NCBI GenBank assembly: GCA_031291615.1 | Contig: JARLIS010000011.1 | Coordinates: forward strand, 1 to 46,996 | DNA from: Parvibaculum sp. | GTDB lineage: Bacteria > Pseudomonadota > Alphaproteobacteria > Parvibaculales > Parvibaculaceae | Direction of reading: 5' to 3' | DNA: 46,996 nt | Shown: positions 25,727-34,720 of the stretch, one piece after another | Position numbering within the stretch: position 1 is the first letter of the stretch | How the letters are laid out: every line of letters starts with the position of its first letter | Translations under genes and position numbers: made by a program | Notes under the pieces: generated by a model | The model's input: only the letters and a program-made list of their open reading frames with translations | Database searches by the model: none | Told to the model about the DNA's origin: nothing

Positions 25727-27178
25727 CTACGAACCATCCTGCCTTTCGAGGTGGCTCAGTAGCCTATCAAGCGCGTCTTCATCGCTGAGCTCTATCTCGC
25801 TGGCCCATTGCCCTGCAATTTCGTCTGGTGGCCCCAGACCTTCAACACTTGGCTTTCCGTCGTCGAGGGGAAGAGCCTCGATCTTAGCTTTCAGGCCCTC
25901 TGCGATTCGGCTTTTCTCTTGTCTCAGAAATGAGCCTAGCTTTGTGTAGGCACGCTCTTTCCCCAGCTTGCGCAGGGCCGCAACCGCGCGCTTTTCCAGT
26001 GTGGCGCGTCGAGGGCGAACAATGCCCGCCCGTTCGTCTAGATAGTCTGTGGCAAATGATTTGGTGAGCTTAATTTGTGGCGCCAAGTGAAGCAGAAATG
26101 CAGGAATGTTTGGAGAAATGGGGTCAATAATCTCGAGTTGCCGTTCGGGGGAGAACTCCAGCCATTCGCGCAGCACCGCATTTATGTGGTTGTCCCCGAA
26201 CGCATAGCCAATACACGCGAGGTCGGACACAAAGTTGATGTTTGCCTTAAAGTGTTTGAGCAAGCTTAGCGGCAAGACCTGACTTGCTCTCTGATCGAAT
26301 TTAAAGGCTCCCGCTAACAAGCTGCGGCGAAGGAATTGCATTTCGCCCTGCTCATCAGCGTAGGCGATTTCATTCGTAGTTTTGGCACGGCCTCCCGGCA
26401 TGCCCGGTAGAGGATAGAATAGGTCTTCATTCGCTGCGCGAAGAACGTCTATGACGCCGGCAGGCCCTGAGCCATCTGGGATGAGCTTCAGCAAATCTTT
26501 GCCGTCATTGAACGTAAAAACGTCGAGAGCGCCGTGAACCTTGAGAAGGTAAATTCCCGGCTTCGGCGGATTGGGAAACTGCATCGCGCCAAGGTCAAGT
26601 TCCTGCCCCGTGAGAACCTGTGCTCGCACTTCTCCAATCTTTTGGAGTTGTTTATTGCGTCGAGGAAGGCTGACCGTCTCGTCGCTAAATCCGCTGTAAA
26701 TCGGAATGGACAACCGCGCGGCGATAGCTTCGACCATGACATCGTGATTGAGGGAGAATATCCATAACGGCGCGCTCGAATCTACGAGAGCGGTCAGCCC
26801 GTCATAGTCAGGAAGGCGACGACTCAAGAATGATGCATTGTTTACCTGCCTGAACCAGAGCAAGTGATACACAAGGTCCACCAGCCACGAATAGAGGCCA
26901 TGATATTGCTGCGCCAGAGCGCGTTGCCTGCGAAATTGTGCTTCGATAAACCCGAGAGCTGCTTCGTAGTGAACCTCGGGACGCGCTAGTATGGAGATGA
27001 GATCGTTCAGGACTACATCTTGATAGCCACCACCTTGAGTTTTCCACCCTTCATTAAGTTGCTGGAGTTTATTGGCGGTGAGCCAATTTTTGATTTCGGC
27101 AGTCAATTCCCAGGCGAGCGGCATACCCAATTCGGCTGAGGCGCCTGCGCCGAGAAATAGACCTGCAAATCTCTTCAT
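25727..27178 (-). CDS. SIR2-like domain protein, predicted NADase, possible defence gene
   Basis: The 483-residue protein has a SIR2_2-type domain. Visible are the NAD-binding loop GAGAS (10-14), SLNHD with Asn144, LKVHG with His215, the family motif GYAFGDNHIN (324-333), and IDP (351-353). In defence sirtuins such as ThsA and DSR2, an equivalent Asn and His hydrolyse NAD and stop phage growth. After about residue 380 comes a helical, charged C-terminal part I do not recognise. Its base composition (50-53% GC in two counted lines, against 68% in a nearby line) and codon use differ from its neighbours. It lies alone between puuA and spuC, suggesting horizontal gain. No partner (HerA, Argonaute, TIR) is adjacent. 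Confidence 0.85.
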   Translation of the reverse strand: MKRFAGLFLGAGASAELGMPLAWELTAEIKNWLTANKLQQLNEGWKTQGGGYQDVVLNDLISILARPEVHYEAALGFIEAQFRRQRALAQQYHGLYSWLVDLVYHLLWFRQVNNASFLSRRLPDYDGLTALVDSSAPLWIFSLNHDVMVEAIAARLSIPIYSGFSDETVSLPRRNKQLQKIGEVRAQVLTGQELDLGAMQFPNPPKPGIYLLKVHGALDVFTFNDGKDLLKLIPDGSGPAGVIDVLRAANEDLFYPLPGMPGGRAKTTNEIAYADEQGEMQFLRRSLLAGAFKFDQRASQVLPLSLLKHFKANINFVSDLACIGYAFGDNHINAVLREWLEFSPERQLEIIDPISPNIPAFLLHLAPQIKLTKSFATDYLDERAGIVRPRRATLEKRAVAALRKLGKERAYTKLGSFLRQEKSRIAEGLKAKIEALPLDDGKPSVEGLGPPDEIAGQWASEIELSDEDALDRLLSHLERQDGS

Positions 27179-27238
27179 GGGTTCGTTGACGGCTGTGAAA
27201 TGTCAAGCATAGGGCGTCGCAAGAATGGAACTGTCGGC

Positions 27239-27265
27239 TGGTCTGGGCAGCCGGACTCGAATCGA
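27239..27265 (-). other. Sequence resembling a tRNA 3' end, possible attachment-site remnant
   Basis: On the minus strand GTCGA-TTCGAGT-CCGGC has the geometry of a T-arm (four of five pairs, one G-U), followed directly by TGCCCAG, a single A and CCA, as in the 3' end of a tRNA gene with encoded CCA. The rest of a tRNA, including a matching 5' acceptor CTGGGCA, is absent. It lies 60 bases upstream of the SIR2-like gene. The innermost T-stem pair is A-C, so chance is not excluded. Confidence 0.25.
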
Positions 27266-27401
27266 CACTATCCCTCCATTCCGAGAGACTTTCGTATCAC
27301 TTCGAATTTCACGGTCGCCTAACTCAAGGCGTTCGTTATGTGGGCCATCCCTTCAACTTGCGTCCATCGCTCGAGGTCTAGGTGCTACCCGTCTGGACCT
27401 C

Positions 27402-28775
27402 TCACACGTTCAGCAGCAGATGCTCGCGTTCCCAGGCGGAGATGACCTGCTGATAGGCTTCGTGCTCGGTGTATTTCACGTCGAGATAGACGATCACGAA
27501 ATCTAGGCCGAGGATTTCCTTCAGGTCGGACGAGGAGCGCAGATTGTCGAGCGCGTCGAGGAGGTGGCGGGGCAGGCCGTAGCGCTTCGACTCGTAGGCG
27601 TTGCCCTTCATCTCCTTGGTCGGCACCAGCTCATTCACCATGCCGAGATAGCCGCAGGCCAGCGAAGCGGCGATGGCGAGGTAGGGATTGGCGTCCGCGC
27701 CGACGACGCGGTTTTCGACGCGGCGCGCCGAGCGCTTGGCTTCCGGGATGCGCAGGCCCACCGTGCGGTTCTCGTGGCCCCAATGGGTGTTGATGGGGGC
27801 GGCGAGGTCGCGGACGATGCGGCGATAGGAATTGACGTTGGGCGCGATCAGGGGCATCGCGGCCGGCAGATAGCGTTGCAGGCCGGCGATATAGGAGAGG
27901 AAGAGTTTCGAGTCGCGGCCCTGCTTCGTCGAAAAGAGATTTTCGCCCGTATCGACATCGACCAGCGACTGATGGATGTGCATGGCGCTGCCAGGCTCGC
28001 CCTCATAGGGCTTGGCCATGAAGGTCGCATAGACGCCGTGCTTCAGCGCCGCCTGGCGCATGGTGCGCTTGAAGAGGAAAGCCTGATCGGCGATTTCGAG
28101 CGGGTCGCCGTGATCGAAATTGATCTCGACCTGGGCCGCGCCCGATTCATGGATCAGCGTGTCGATGTCGAGGTCCTGCTTTTCGCAGAAGTCGTACATG
28201 TCCTCGAAGATGGGATCGAACTCGTTGACCGCGTCGATGCCGTAGGACTGGCGCGCCTTTTCCTGGCGGCCATTGGTGCCGATGGGCGGCTCCAGCGGAT
28301 AGTCGGGGTCGATGTTCTTGGCCGCGAGGAAGAATTCGATTTCCGGCGCGACGACGGGCTGCCAGCCTTTCGCCTCGTAAAGCGCCAGCACCTTCTTCAG
28401 CACATTGCGCGGCGCGATCGGCACATGCTTGCCGTCGCGATAATTGGCGTCGCAGATGATCTGCGCGGTCGGCTCGTCATACCAGGGCACGACGCGCACG
28501 GTGCGGGGATCGGGATCGAGAACGATGTCGGGCTCGGTGTCCGACAGCGCGTCGCTGTCGATGAAGTCGCCGGTCACCGTCTGGCCGAAAATCGATTCCG
28601 GCAGGCGGAGCGTGCGCTCGGTGAGGCCGGAGATGAATTTGCGCGTCGGCAGGATCTTGCCGCGCGCTATGCCGGCCATGTCGGAGACCATCACCTCAAC
28701 CTCGGTGATGCGCCGGTCCTTCAGCCATTTGACCAGCTCTTCCTTGTTCTTGACCGTCTCGTTGCCCGTCGCCAT
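27402..28775 (-). CDS. puuA: Glutamine synthetase family enzyme, gamma-glutamylpolyamine synthetase type
   Basis: The 457-residue protein is a glutamine synthetase-fold ligase of the PuuA/GlnA-like group, which joins glutamate to putrescine or other amines using ATP. Seen are the N-terminal EVEVMVSDMAGIARGKILP beta-grasp, VVAPEIEFFL, AAQVEINFDHGDPL, SAMHIHQSL and HENRTVGLRIPEA for metal, ATP and glutamate binding. It starts 28 bases after the puuD-like stop, so they form an operon. The polyamine assignment rests on the neighbouring puuD and spuC; which amine is used cannot be seen. Confidence 0.9.
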   Translation of the reverse strand: MATGNETVKNKEELVKWLKDRRITEVEVMVSDMAGIARGKILPTRKFISGLTERTLRLPESIFGQTVTGDFIDSDALSDTEPDIVLDPDPRTVRVVPWYDEPTAQIICDANYRDGKHVPIAPRNVLKKVLALYEAKGWQPVVAPEIEFFLAAKNIDPDYPLEPPIGTNGRQEKARQSYGIDAVNEFDPIFEDMYDFCEKQDLDIDTLIHESGAAQVEINFDHGDPLEIADQAFLFKRTMRQAALKHGVYATFMAKPYEGEPGSAMHIHQSLVDVDTGENLFSTKQGRDSKLFLSYIAGLQRYLPAAMPLIAPNVNSYRRIVRDLAAPINTHWGHENRTVGLRIPEAKRSARRVENRVVGADANPYLAIAASLACGYLGMVNELVPTKEMKGNAYESKRYGLPRHLLDALDNLRSSSDLKEILGLDFVIVYLDVKYTEHEAYQQVISAWEREHLLLNV

Positions 28776-28803
28776 GGGGCACCACTTCTTTCCTGTTTTG
28801 CCG

Positions 28804-29655
28804 TTAAGCCGATTTAACTCCGGCGCGTTTCTCCGTGCCGCGCTTTGCCGCCGCGGCGGCTCCCACCGCGTCGCCGAAAGCGCGGAAGAGTTTCTGCGAT
28901 ACCGGGTTCTCCCAGTATTTCCATTCGGGATGCCACTGGACGCCGAGCGCGAAGGCTGAGGCGTCCCGCACCGACACCGCTTCCGGCGTTCCGTCGGGCG
29001 CGCGGCCCTCGACCGCGATGCGGGCGCCGGGGCGCGCGATGCCCTGACCGTGCAGCGAGTTGACCCTGATCGTCCGTGCGCCGACGATCTTCTCGAAGAT
29101 GCCGCCCGCTGTGAAGTTCACTTCATGCGCGGGCGCATATTGCGTGTCGAGCGGATCGCTCTTGTTTTCCCGGTGATCGAGGCGGGGCGCGAAGCCGGGC
29201 TCGCCCGGCTCCTCGTGGATATGCTGGTGCAGCGTGCCGCCGAAGGCGACGTTCAGCTCCTGAAAGCCGCGGCAGACGCAGAAGAGCGGCACGGCGCGGG
29301 CGACGCTGGCGCGAATGAGGTCGAGCGTCAGCGCATCGCGGTTCTCGTCCAGAAGAACGCCTTCGCGGGGCGGCGTGCCGCTGTAATGCTTCGGGTGGAC
29401 ATTCGACAGAGAGCCGGTCAGGAAGATGCCGTCGCAAAGCGCGAAAATCTCGTCGAGTTCGCTCTCGATGTCGAAGGCGCCGGCCTCGGCCGAAAAGCGC
29501 GGCACGGGGAGCAGGATCGGCTTCGTGCCTGCGCCGCCTTCGACGGCGGCGATGTATTTCTCGCCCACCGCGTGAAAGGGATGCGGGCCCAGCAACTTGA
29601 TGTCGCAGGGGATGCCGACGACCGGCCGTCTCTGAAGATTGAGGGTCATGCCCAT
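28804..29655 (-). CDS. puuD: Gamma-glutamyl-gamma-aminobutyrate hydrolase (class I glutamine amidotransferase fold)
   Basis: PuuD-type enzymes release GABA and glutamate at the end of the glutamylated putrescine pathway. The protein has 283 residues from the ATG at 29655. It shows VGIPCDI at the start, IFLTGSLSNVHPKHY, the nucleophile elbow FCVCRGFQELNVAFGG with Cys128, and the catalytic His-Glu pair in GVQWHPEWKY. The frame is open to 29688. It is the first of the leftward cluster with puuA 28 bases downstream. Confidence 0.9.
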   Translation of the reverse strand: MGMTLNLQRRPVVGIPCDIKLLGPHPFHAVGEKYIAAVEGGAGTKPILLPVPRFSAEAGAFDIESELDEIFALCDGIFLTGSLSNVHPKHYSGTPPREGVLLDENRDALTLDLIRASVARAVPLFCVCRGFQELNVAFGGTLHQHIHEEPGEPGFAPRLDHRENKSDPLDTQYAPAHEVNFTAGGIFEKIVGARTIRVNSLHGQGIARPGARIAVEGRAPDGTPEAVSVRDASAFALGVQWHPEWKYWENPVSQKLFRAFGDAVGAAAAAKRGTEKRAGVKSA

Positions 29656-29740
29656 CAGAGGTAGCACGGGCCCCCCGGGGGCGGTCAAGCCACCGACGGC
29701 ATTCGACCCGTTATCTATCTGAATTCAATAGGATTTTGGA

Positions 29741-30445
29741 TTATTGGCGACCGATATCGGGGCGCTGATCGTCTTTCAGCACGAAAAGCGCATTGTCGGC
29801 GCGGATGCCGGACTGGACGGAGCGCAGCGCCACCGTCGTCTGCAAGCCCTGCGCATCGGTTACGACCCATTGGCGCAGTTGCAGGTTCGGCTCGTCGAAA
29901 ACGAGCGTTAGATCGCCCGGCGCATTGCCGCTTCTGTCCTGAAGCTTGATGCGCAGGACGCCCGGCTGGCGTTCGACGGAAAGCACTTTCGTTTCGTCGG
30001 CAAGGTTCACATGGCGGCTCAGCAGAATGCCGAGCGGCGTCGAACCGATCGGATAGCGCTGCGCGGCGGACGCGCTGTCCTTCACCGCGACCCAGGTGCC
30101 GTCGGCGACGACGAGCATCTTTGTCGGCGGCGTATATTCAAAACGCAAACGGCCGGGGCGGCGGAGATAGAATTTGCCTTCGGCCAGCGAGCCGTCGGGA
30201 CCGACTTGCAGAAAATTTCCCTGCATATCGGTAAGGCCGTCGAGATAGGCGCTGACGCGTTCGAGATCGGCGCGGTCGCCCGCGGTCAGAGTCGTTTGCG
30301 TCTGCGTCGCCTCGTCGGCATGGGCCGTCGAACTCGCCGTTGCGATGGCAAGCGCCAGCACGCCTATGCCGACCAGAGCGGCCGCGGCGAGCATCAACTG
30401 GCGATAACGGCGGTTTTGTTCGAGGTTTCTCATGACGAAAATCAT
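29741..30445 (-). CDS. lolA: Outer-membrane lipoprotein carrier LolA family protein
   Basis: LolA shuttles lipoproteins across the periplasm. From the ATG at 30445 (AAAGGG 6 bases upstream) the precursor has 234 residues. An N-terminal membrane/signal segment LMLAAAALVGIGVLALAIATASSTAHA is followed by the LolA half-barrel with VSAYLDGLTDMQGNFLQVGPDG, GKFYLRRPGRLRFEYTPPTKMLVVADGTWVAVKD and LRQWVVTDAQGLQTTVAL. It follows ftsK in the same direction after about 130 bases; that pair is widespread in proteobacteria. Confidence 0.92.
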   Translation of the reverse strand: MIFVMRNLEQNRRYRQLMLAAAALVGIGVLALAIATASSTAHADEATQTQTTLTAGDRADLERVSAYLDGLTDMQGNFLQVGPDGSLAEGKFYLRRPGRLRFEYTPPTKMLVVADGTWVAVKDSASAAQRYPIGSTPLGILLSRHVNLADETKVLSVERQPGVLRIKLQDRSGNAPGDLTLVFDEPNLQLRQWVVTDAQGLQTTVALRSVQSGIRADNALFVLKDDQRPDIGRQ

Positions 30446-30573
30446 GGTGGCCCTTTGTGGCAAAAAAAAGTGTTCCTTGCAGCGCGGGCGCGGTGTTTTG
30501 GAGAGGAATATCGGGCACGGGATGCTTTCTGCCGCGCCTGTGTCCCCGATGCCGCAGGTTATGCGATCCGGCG

Positions 30574-33264
30574 TCAGTGATCGCCGATCAGGACTTCGCG
30601 CTTGCCCTGATGATTGGGCGGGCTGACGACGCCTTGTTCTTCCATAAGCTCGATGAGACGCGCGGCGCGGTTATAGCCGATCTGGAGGCGGCGCTGGATG
30701 TAGCTCGTCGAGGCGCGCTTGTCGCGCGCGACGATCGCCACCGCCTTGTCGTAGAGGTCGTCGCCCGAGCCTTCGCCGTCGAGGCCGAAATTGTCGCCGC
30801 CCGCTTCCTCGGGTTCGGCGGTGATCGCTTCGAGATATTCGGGCACGCCCTGCTTTTTCAGGAAGGTCACGACCTTCTCGACTTCCTCGTCGGACACGAA
30901 AGGTCCGTGCACGCGGCGGATGCGGCCGCCGCCGGCCATGTAAAGCATGTCGCCTTGTCCCAGCAATTGCTCGGCGCCCTGTTCGCCCAGGATGGTGCGG
31001 CTGTCGATCTTCGACGTCACCTGAAAGGAAATGCGCGTCGGGAAATTCGCCTTGATGGTGCCGGTGATGACGTCGACGGAGGGGCGCTGCGTTGCGGTGA
31101 TGATGTGGATGCCGGCGGCGCGCGCCATCTGGGCGAGGCGCTGCACCGCGCCTTCGATCTCCTTGCCGGCGACCATCATCAGGTCGGCCATTTCGTCGAC
31201 GATGACGACGATGAGCGGCATGGGGGAGAGGTCCATCTCCTCTTCCTCGTAGATCGCCTTGCCCGTTTCGCGGTCGAAGCCCGTCTGCACGGTGCGGACC
31301 AGAACCTCGCCCTTGTCGTTCGCTTCGGTGACGCGCACATTGTAGCCGTCGATGTTCCGCACACCGACTTTCGACATTTTGCGGTAGCGGTCTTCCATCT
31401 CCTTGACGACCCATTTCAGCGCGACGACGGCCTTCTTGGGTTCGGTGACGACGGGGGCGAGGAGATGCGGGATGCCGTCATAGACGGAAAGTTCCAGCAT
31501 CTTCGGGTCGATCATGATGAGTTTGCACTGCTCGGGCGAGAGCCTGTAGAGCAGCGACAGGATCATGGTGTTGATGCCGACCGACTTGCCGGAGCCCGTG
31601 GTGCCCGCGATCAGGAGATGCGGCATGCGGGCGAGGTCGGAGAGCACGGGCTCGCCGCCGATATTCTTGCCGAGCGCCAGCGTCAGCTTCGAGCTTGAAT
31701 TCTCGTATTCGGTCGTTTCGAGCAACTCGCGCAGCACGACCATTTCGCGGCGCGCGTTCGGCAGCTCGATGCCGATGGCGTTGCGGCCGGGAACGACGGC
31801 GACGCGGGCCGAGACCGCGCTCATGGAGCGCGCAATGTCGTCGGCGAGCGCGATGACGCGCGAGGATTTGATGCCGGGCGCGGGCTCGAGTTCGTAAAGC
31901 GTGACGACGGGGCCGGGGCGGACGTTGATGATCTCGCCGCGAATGCCGAAATCGTCGAGCACGGATTCAAGAAGCCGCGCGTTCTGTTCCAGCGCCTCGT
32001 CGGTCAGTTGCTGCGTCGTCGTCGAAGGTTTCGGCTTTGCGAGCAGGCTCAGGGGCGGAAGCTGATAATCGCTGACGGGCTCCAAGGCGAGCTTCGGCTG
32101 CGCCTCGGCGGTCGCCCGCTTGGAGGGCTTTGCGGGCTTCGGCGCGGACCGGCTGACGCGCGGCGCGATCTTGCCGTCGGACTTGGGCTCCATGCGGGCG
32201 GCGCGGCGCGGGCGTTCTTCCGCATCGTCTTCATCGAGATCGACGTCGATCTCGTCTTCCTCGTCATCTTCCGCGCCGATGCGGCGACGTCCAAAATCGC
32301 CGCCAAGGCGGGCAGCCGCAATTTCTTCCGGCGTCAGCGGGCCGTAATCGCCCTGACGCAGAAGGCGGTCGCGCAAGTCGGTGAAGGCATCGCCGATCGA
32401 CCAGGCCAAGACGCGCAGGCGGCTCGGTTCGACATCGGGGCGGCGGGCCAGCGATTTTCTTCCGCGACGGACGGGCGCAACCGGCACGTCCTCGGCCGCG
32501 CCCCTGCGGCGGCGGCGCACGGGATAGCTCAGGTCTTCGTCGTCTTCCTCGTCCTCTTCCTCCTCGGCGCGCCAGAAGGCGGCGCGGCGGGCGAGGGCGG
32601 CGACTTCATCGGCTTCGAGGTCGGCGGCAAAAAGCGTGAGCCAGGCTGCGGCGGGCGCGACGATGAGGGCGGTCAGGAAGTAAGCGATGCCGGCGCCGGT
32701 GAAGGGCGCGAAGACCGAAAGGCCGAGCTCGGCGAGCTTGTCGCCGAGAAGGCCGCCAAGGCCGACGCGGGGCGCGAGCATCCAGAACTTAAAGGAGGGA
32801 AGCGCGCCCAGGAAAGCGGCGGCGAAAAGCGTGGCGAAGAGCCAGGCGGCGACGCGCAGCACGAGGCGCGAGGCATCCCGGTGCATCAGCAGGCGCCAGC
32901 CCCAGATGACGGGCGGCACCAGAAAGAGCAGCGCGCCAAGACCGAGCGTCAGCCAGAGCACGTCGGAAATATGCGAACCCCAGGCGCCCATCCAGTTCAG
33001 CGGCGGATTGTCGGTCGACTGGTTCCAGCTCGGATCGGTCTTGTGCCAGCTTACAAGGGCGAGAAAGCCGAAGCCGCCCAGCGCCACAAGCGACAGGCCG
33101 GCCGCTTCCTCGAGGCGGCGGTTGACGAACACGCGCACGCCCAGAGGCAGAAAGGCAAGCGGGCTCGACCACATCCTCACGCCATACCTCCAACCTTGCC
33201 GCGGCGGCGGCGATTTTCGCGCCGTCTTCTTTCCCGCTCTCGGGGCCGCACTCGCGCCGATCAC
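30574..33264 (-). CDS. ftsK: DNA translocase FtsK
   Basis: FtsK pumps DNA at the septum and activates XerCD recombination at dif. The 896-residue protein has about four hydrophobic segments between residues 55 and 215, an acidic/basic low-complexity linker (about 230-395), then the motor domain with Walker A GTTGSGKS at 554-561 and VDEMADLMM as Walker B. The C-terminal gamma winged helix ([27 protein letters not shown]) reads polar KOPS sequences. The start overlaps the stop of the upstream aminotransferase gene by 4 bases. Confidence 0.96.
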   Translation of the reverse strand: MIGASAAPRAGKKTARKSPPPRQGWRYGVRMWSSPLAFLPLGVRVFVNRRLEEAAGLSLVALGGFGFLALVSWHKTDPSWNQSTDNPPLNWMGAWGSHISDVLWLTLGLGALLFLVPPVIWGWRLLMHRDASRLVLRVAAWLFATLFAAAFLGALPSFKFWMLAPRVGLGGLLGDKLAELGLSVFAPFTGAGIAYFLTALIVAPAAAWLTLFAADLEADEVAALARRAAFWRAEEEEDEEDDEDLSYPVRRRRRGAAEDVPVAPVRRGRKSLARRPDVEPSRLRVLAWSIGDAFTDLRDRLLRQGDYGPLTPEEIAAARLGGDFGRRRIGAEDDEEDEIDVDLDEDDAEERPRRAARMEPKSDGKIAPRVSRSAPKPAKPSKRATAEAQPKLALEPVSDYQLPPLSLLAKPKPSTTTQQLTDEALEQNARLLESVLDDFGIRGEIINVRPGPVVTLYELEPAPGIKSSRVIALADDIARSMSAVSARVAVVPGRNAIGIELPNARREMVVLRELLETTEYENSSSKLTLALGKNIGGEPVLSDLARMPHLLIAGTTGSGKSVGINTMILSLLYRLSPEQCKLIMIDPKMLELSVYDGIPHLLAPVVTEPKKAVVALKWVVKEMEDRYRKMSKVGVRNIDGYNVRVTEANDKGEVLVRTVQTGFDRETGKAIYEEEEMDLSPMPLIVVIVDEMADLMMVAGKEIEGAVQRLAQMARAAGIHIITATQRPSVDVITGTIKANFPTRISFQVTSKIDSRTILGEQGAEQLLGQGDMLYMAGGGRIRRVHGPFVSDEEVEKVVTFLKKQGVPEYLEAITAEPEEAGGDNFGLDGEGSGDDLYDKAVAIVARDKRASTSYIQRRLQIGYNRAARLIELMEEQGVVSPPNHQGKREVLIGDH

Positions 33265-34499
33265 AAAACCTCCGCCATGCGCGAAAGGGCTTCCTCGGTC
33301 GCCGCTTCGCTTTCGACCAGCGCGACGCGGATATAGGCTTTACCCGGATTTCCGGAATCACCCAGCGAATCTTCGCGCGAGAGATACTTGCCGGGCAAGA
33401 CCTTCACGCCCGCTTTCGCCCAAAGTTCACGCGCCGCCGCTTCGCCGTCGCCGACATCGAGCCAGAGAAAGAAGCCGCCGGCGGGACGATAGAAGCCGAA
33501 GCGATTGCCGAAAAAGCGCTCGGCCATGTCGATCTTGCGGCGGTAGCGCGCGCGGTTCTCGACGACGTGGCTTTCCTCGCTCCAGACGGCCGCCGAGGCC
33601 GCCATGATCGGCATGGGCACCTGGGGCGCGGCGATATTGCGGAAATTCCGGAAACGCATCATCAGCTCGCGGTCGCCCGCACAAAAACCGGAGCGCAGGC
33701 CGGGCAGGCTCGAGCGCTTGGAGAGCGAGTGGAAGACGATGATGTTGTCGAAGGCGTCGGCGCGCGGCGCGCCCGCAAGCTCCATCGCGGCTTGCAGCGC
33801 GCCCGCGGGCGGTTCGCGGTCATAGATTTCGGCATAGCATTCATCGACCGCGAGCGTGATGTTGTGGCGGCGCGCGAGGCCGATCAGCTCCTTCAGATAG
33901 TCGAGGCTCGCCACCGCGCCTTGCGGATTTGCGGGGCTGCAAATGTAGATGAGCGCGGTGCGGGCGAGGAGGTCTTCGGGCAGGCTTGCGAAGTCGGGCA
34001 GGAAACCGTTCTCGCGCGTCGCCGCCACATAGACGGGTTCCGCGCCCGCCGCGAGCGCCGCCGCCGCATAGCATTGATAGAAGGGGTTTGGCATCAGGAT
34101 CGCCGGGCGCTTGCCGTTTTTCGAGAGCGGCGTCGCGACGAAGGCGATGTTGAAGAGCGCCTCGCGGGTGCCGTTCAGCGGCAGGATCTGGAGCTCGGGA
34201 TCGAGCGGCTTCTTCGCGCCGATCACATCGGGTCCAAGCGCATAACGGCGCGAGAGCCAGCCGGCGATGGCGGCACGGAATTCCGGCGTGCCGACGATCG
34301 GCGGGTACTTGCCGAATTCCCTCGCATGGGCGGCGATGGTCGTCGTCACCAGTTCGGGAAAGGGATGCTGCGGCTCGCCCAGCGACATGACGATAGGCGG
34401 CTTTCCCGGAGCGATGCCTTCGATCAGCGCATTGAGGCGCGGAAAGGGGCTATCCGGCAGGGTGGCAAAACGGTCTTGAGTCGGGTCGGGCGCGGGCAT
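33261..34499 (-). CDS. Class I/II PLP aminotransferase, DapC-like
   Basis: The 412-residue protein (ATG at 34499) resembles alphaproteobacterial N-succinyldiaminopimelate aminotransferases (DapC group) of lysine and cell-wall synthesis. It shows [82 protein letters not shown], and the PLP lysine in [16 protein letters not shown]. Longer frames upstream to 34616 look unconserved. A 4-base overlap couples it to ftsK. The substrate is inferred from family resemblance only. Confidence 0.85.
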   Translation of the reverse strand: MPAPDPTQDRFATLPDSPFPRLNALIEGIAPGKPPIVMSLGEPQHPFPELVTTTIAAHAREFGKYPPIVGTPEFRAAIAGWLSRRYALGPDVIGAKKPLDPELQILPLNGTREALFNIAFVATPLSKNGKRPAILMPNPFYQCYAAAALAAGAEPVYVAATRENGFLPDFASLPEDLLARTALIYICSPANPQGAVASLDYLKELIGLARRHNITLAVDECYAEIYDREPPAGALQAAMELAGAPRADAFDNIIVFHSLSKRSSLPGLRSGFCAGDRELMMRFRNFRNIAAPQVPMPIMAASAAVWSEESHVVENRARYRRKIDMAERFFGNRFGFYRPAGGFFLWLDVGDGEAAARELWAKAGVKVLPGKYLSREDSLGDSGNPGKAYIRVALVESEAATEEALSRMAEVL

Positions 34500-34639
34500 G
34501 GAAGCGGGGCATTTCCCGAAAGGCGGCGGCCCCACTCGAAGAGGGAGGCCGGCGGCATGGTTAAGGTGGCGCGATCTTACCGGCGGCGTCGGAAGCGGTC
34601 CAGTTTCCTCAGCCACCCCAATCGGTGGAAAAACCTGTG

Positions 34640-34694
34640 GAGTCTTCGGGTCTTATCCACACAATTGGATGCATTTCCTTAATAACGCGTTAAC
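34640..34694. promoter_or_regulatory. DnaA box, CcrM site and CtrA box cluster
   Basis: Within 55 bases lie GAGTC (34640-34644, a GANTC methylation site for CcrM), TTATCCACA (34653-34661, a perfect DnaA box) and TTAA-N7-TTAAC (34679-34694, the full CtrA consensus). The cluster is in the 221-base gap between amtB1 and the dapC-like gene, about 140-195 bases upstream of the latter. It could control dapC-like/ftsK transcription through the alphaproteobacterial cell-cycle circuit. Confidence 0.5.
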
Positions 34695-34720
34695 CTTTGG
34701 GGCAGCGCCGGTTCCCGGCT

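Noticed and set aside
27225..27506. A plus-strand frame of 93 codons at the right edge of the SIR2 insert.
   Set aside because: It runs into the antisense of puuA, has no recognisable content and no ribosome site.
34640..34694. The DnaA box and AT-rich stretch as a chromosomal origin.
   Set aside because: Only one perfect DnaA box is present and there is no extended AT-rich unwinding region; a promoter role is simpler.
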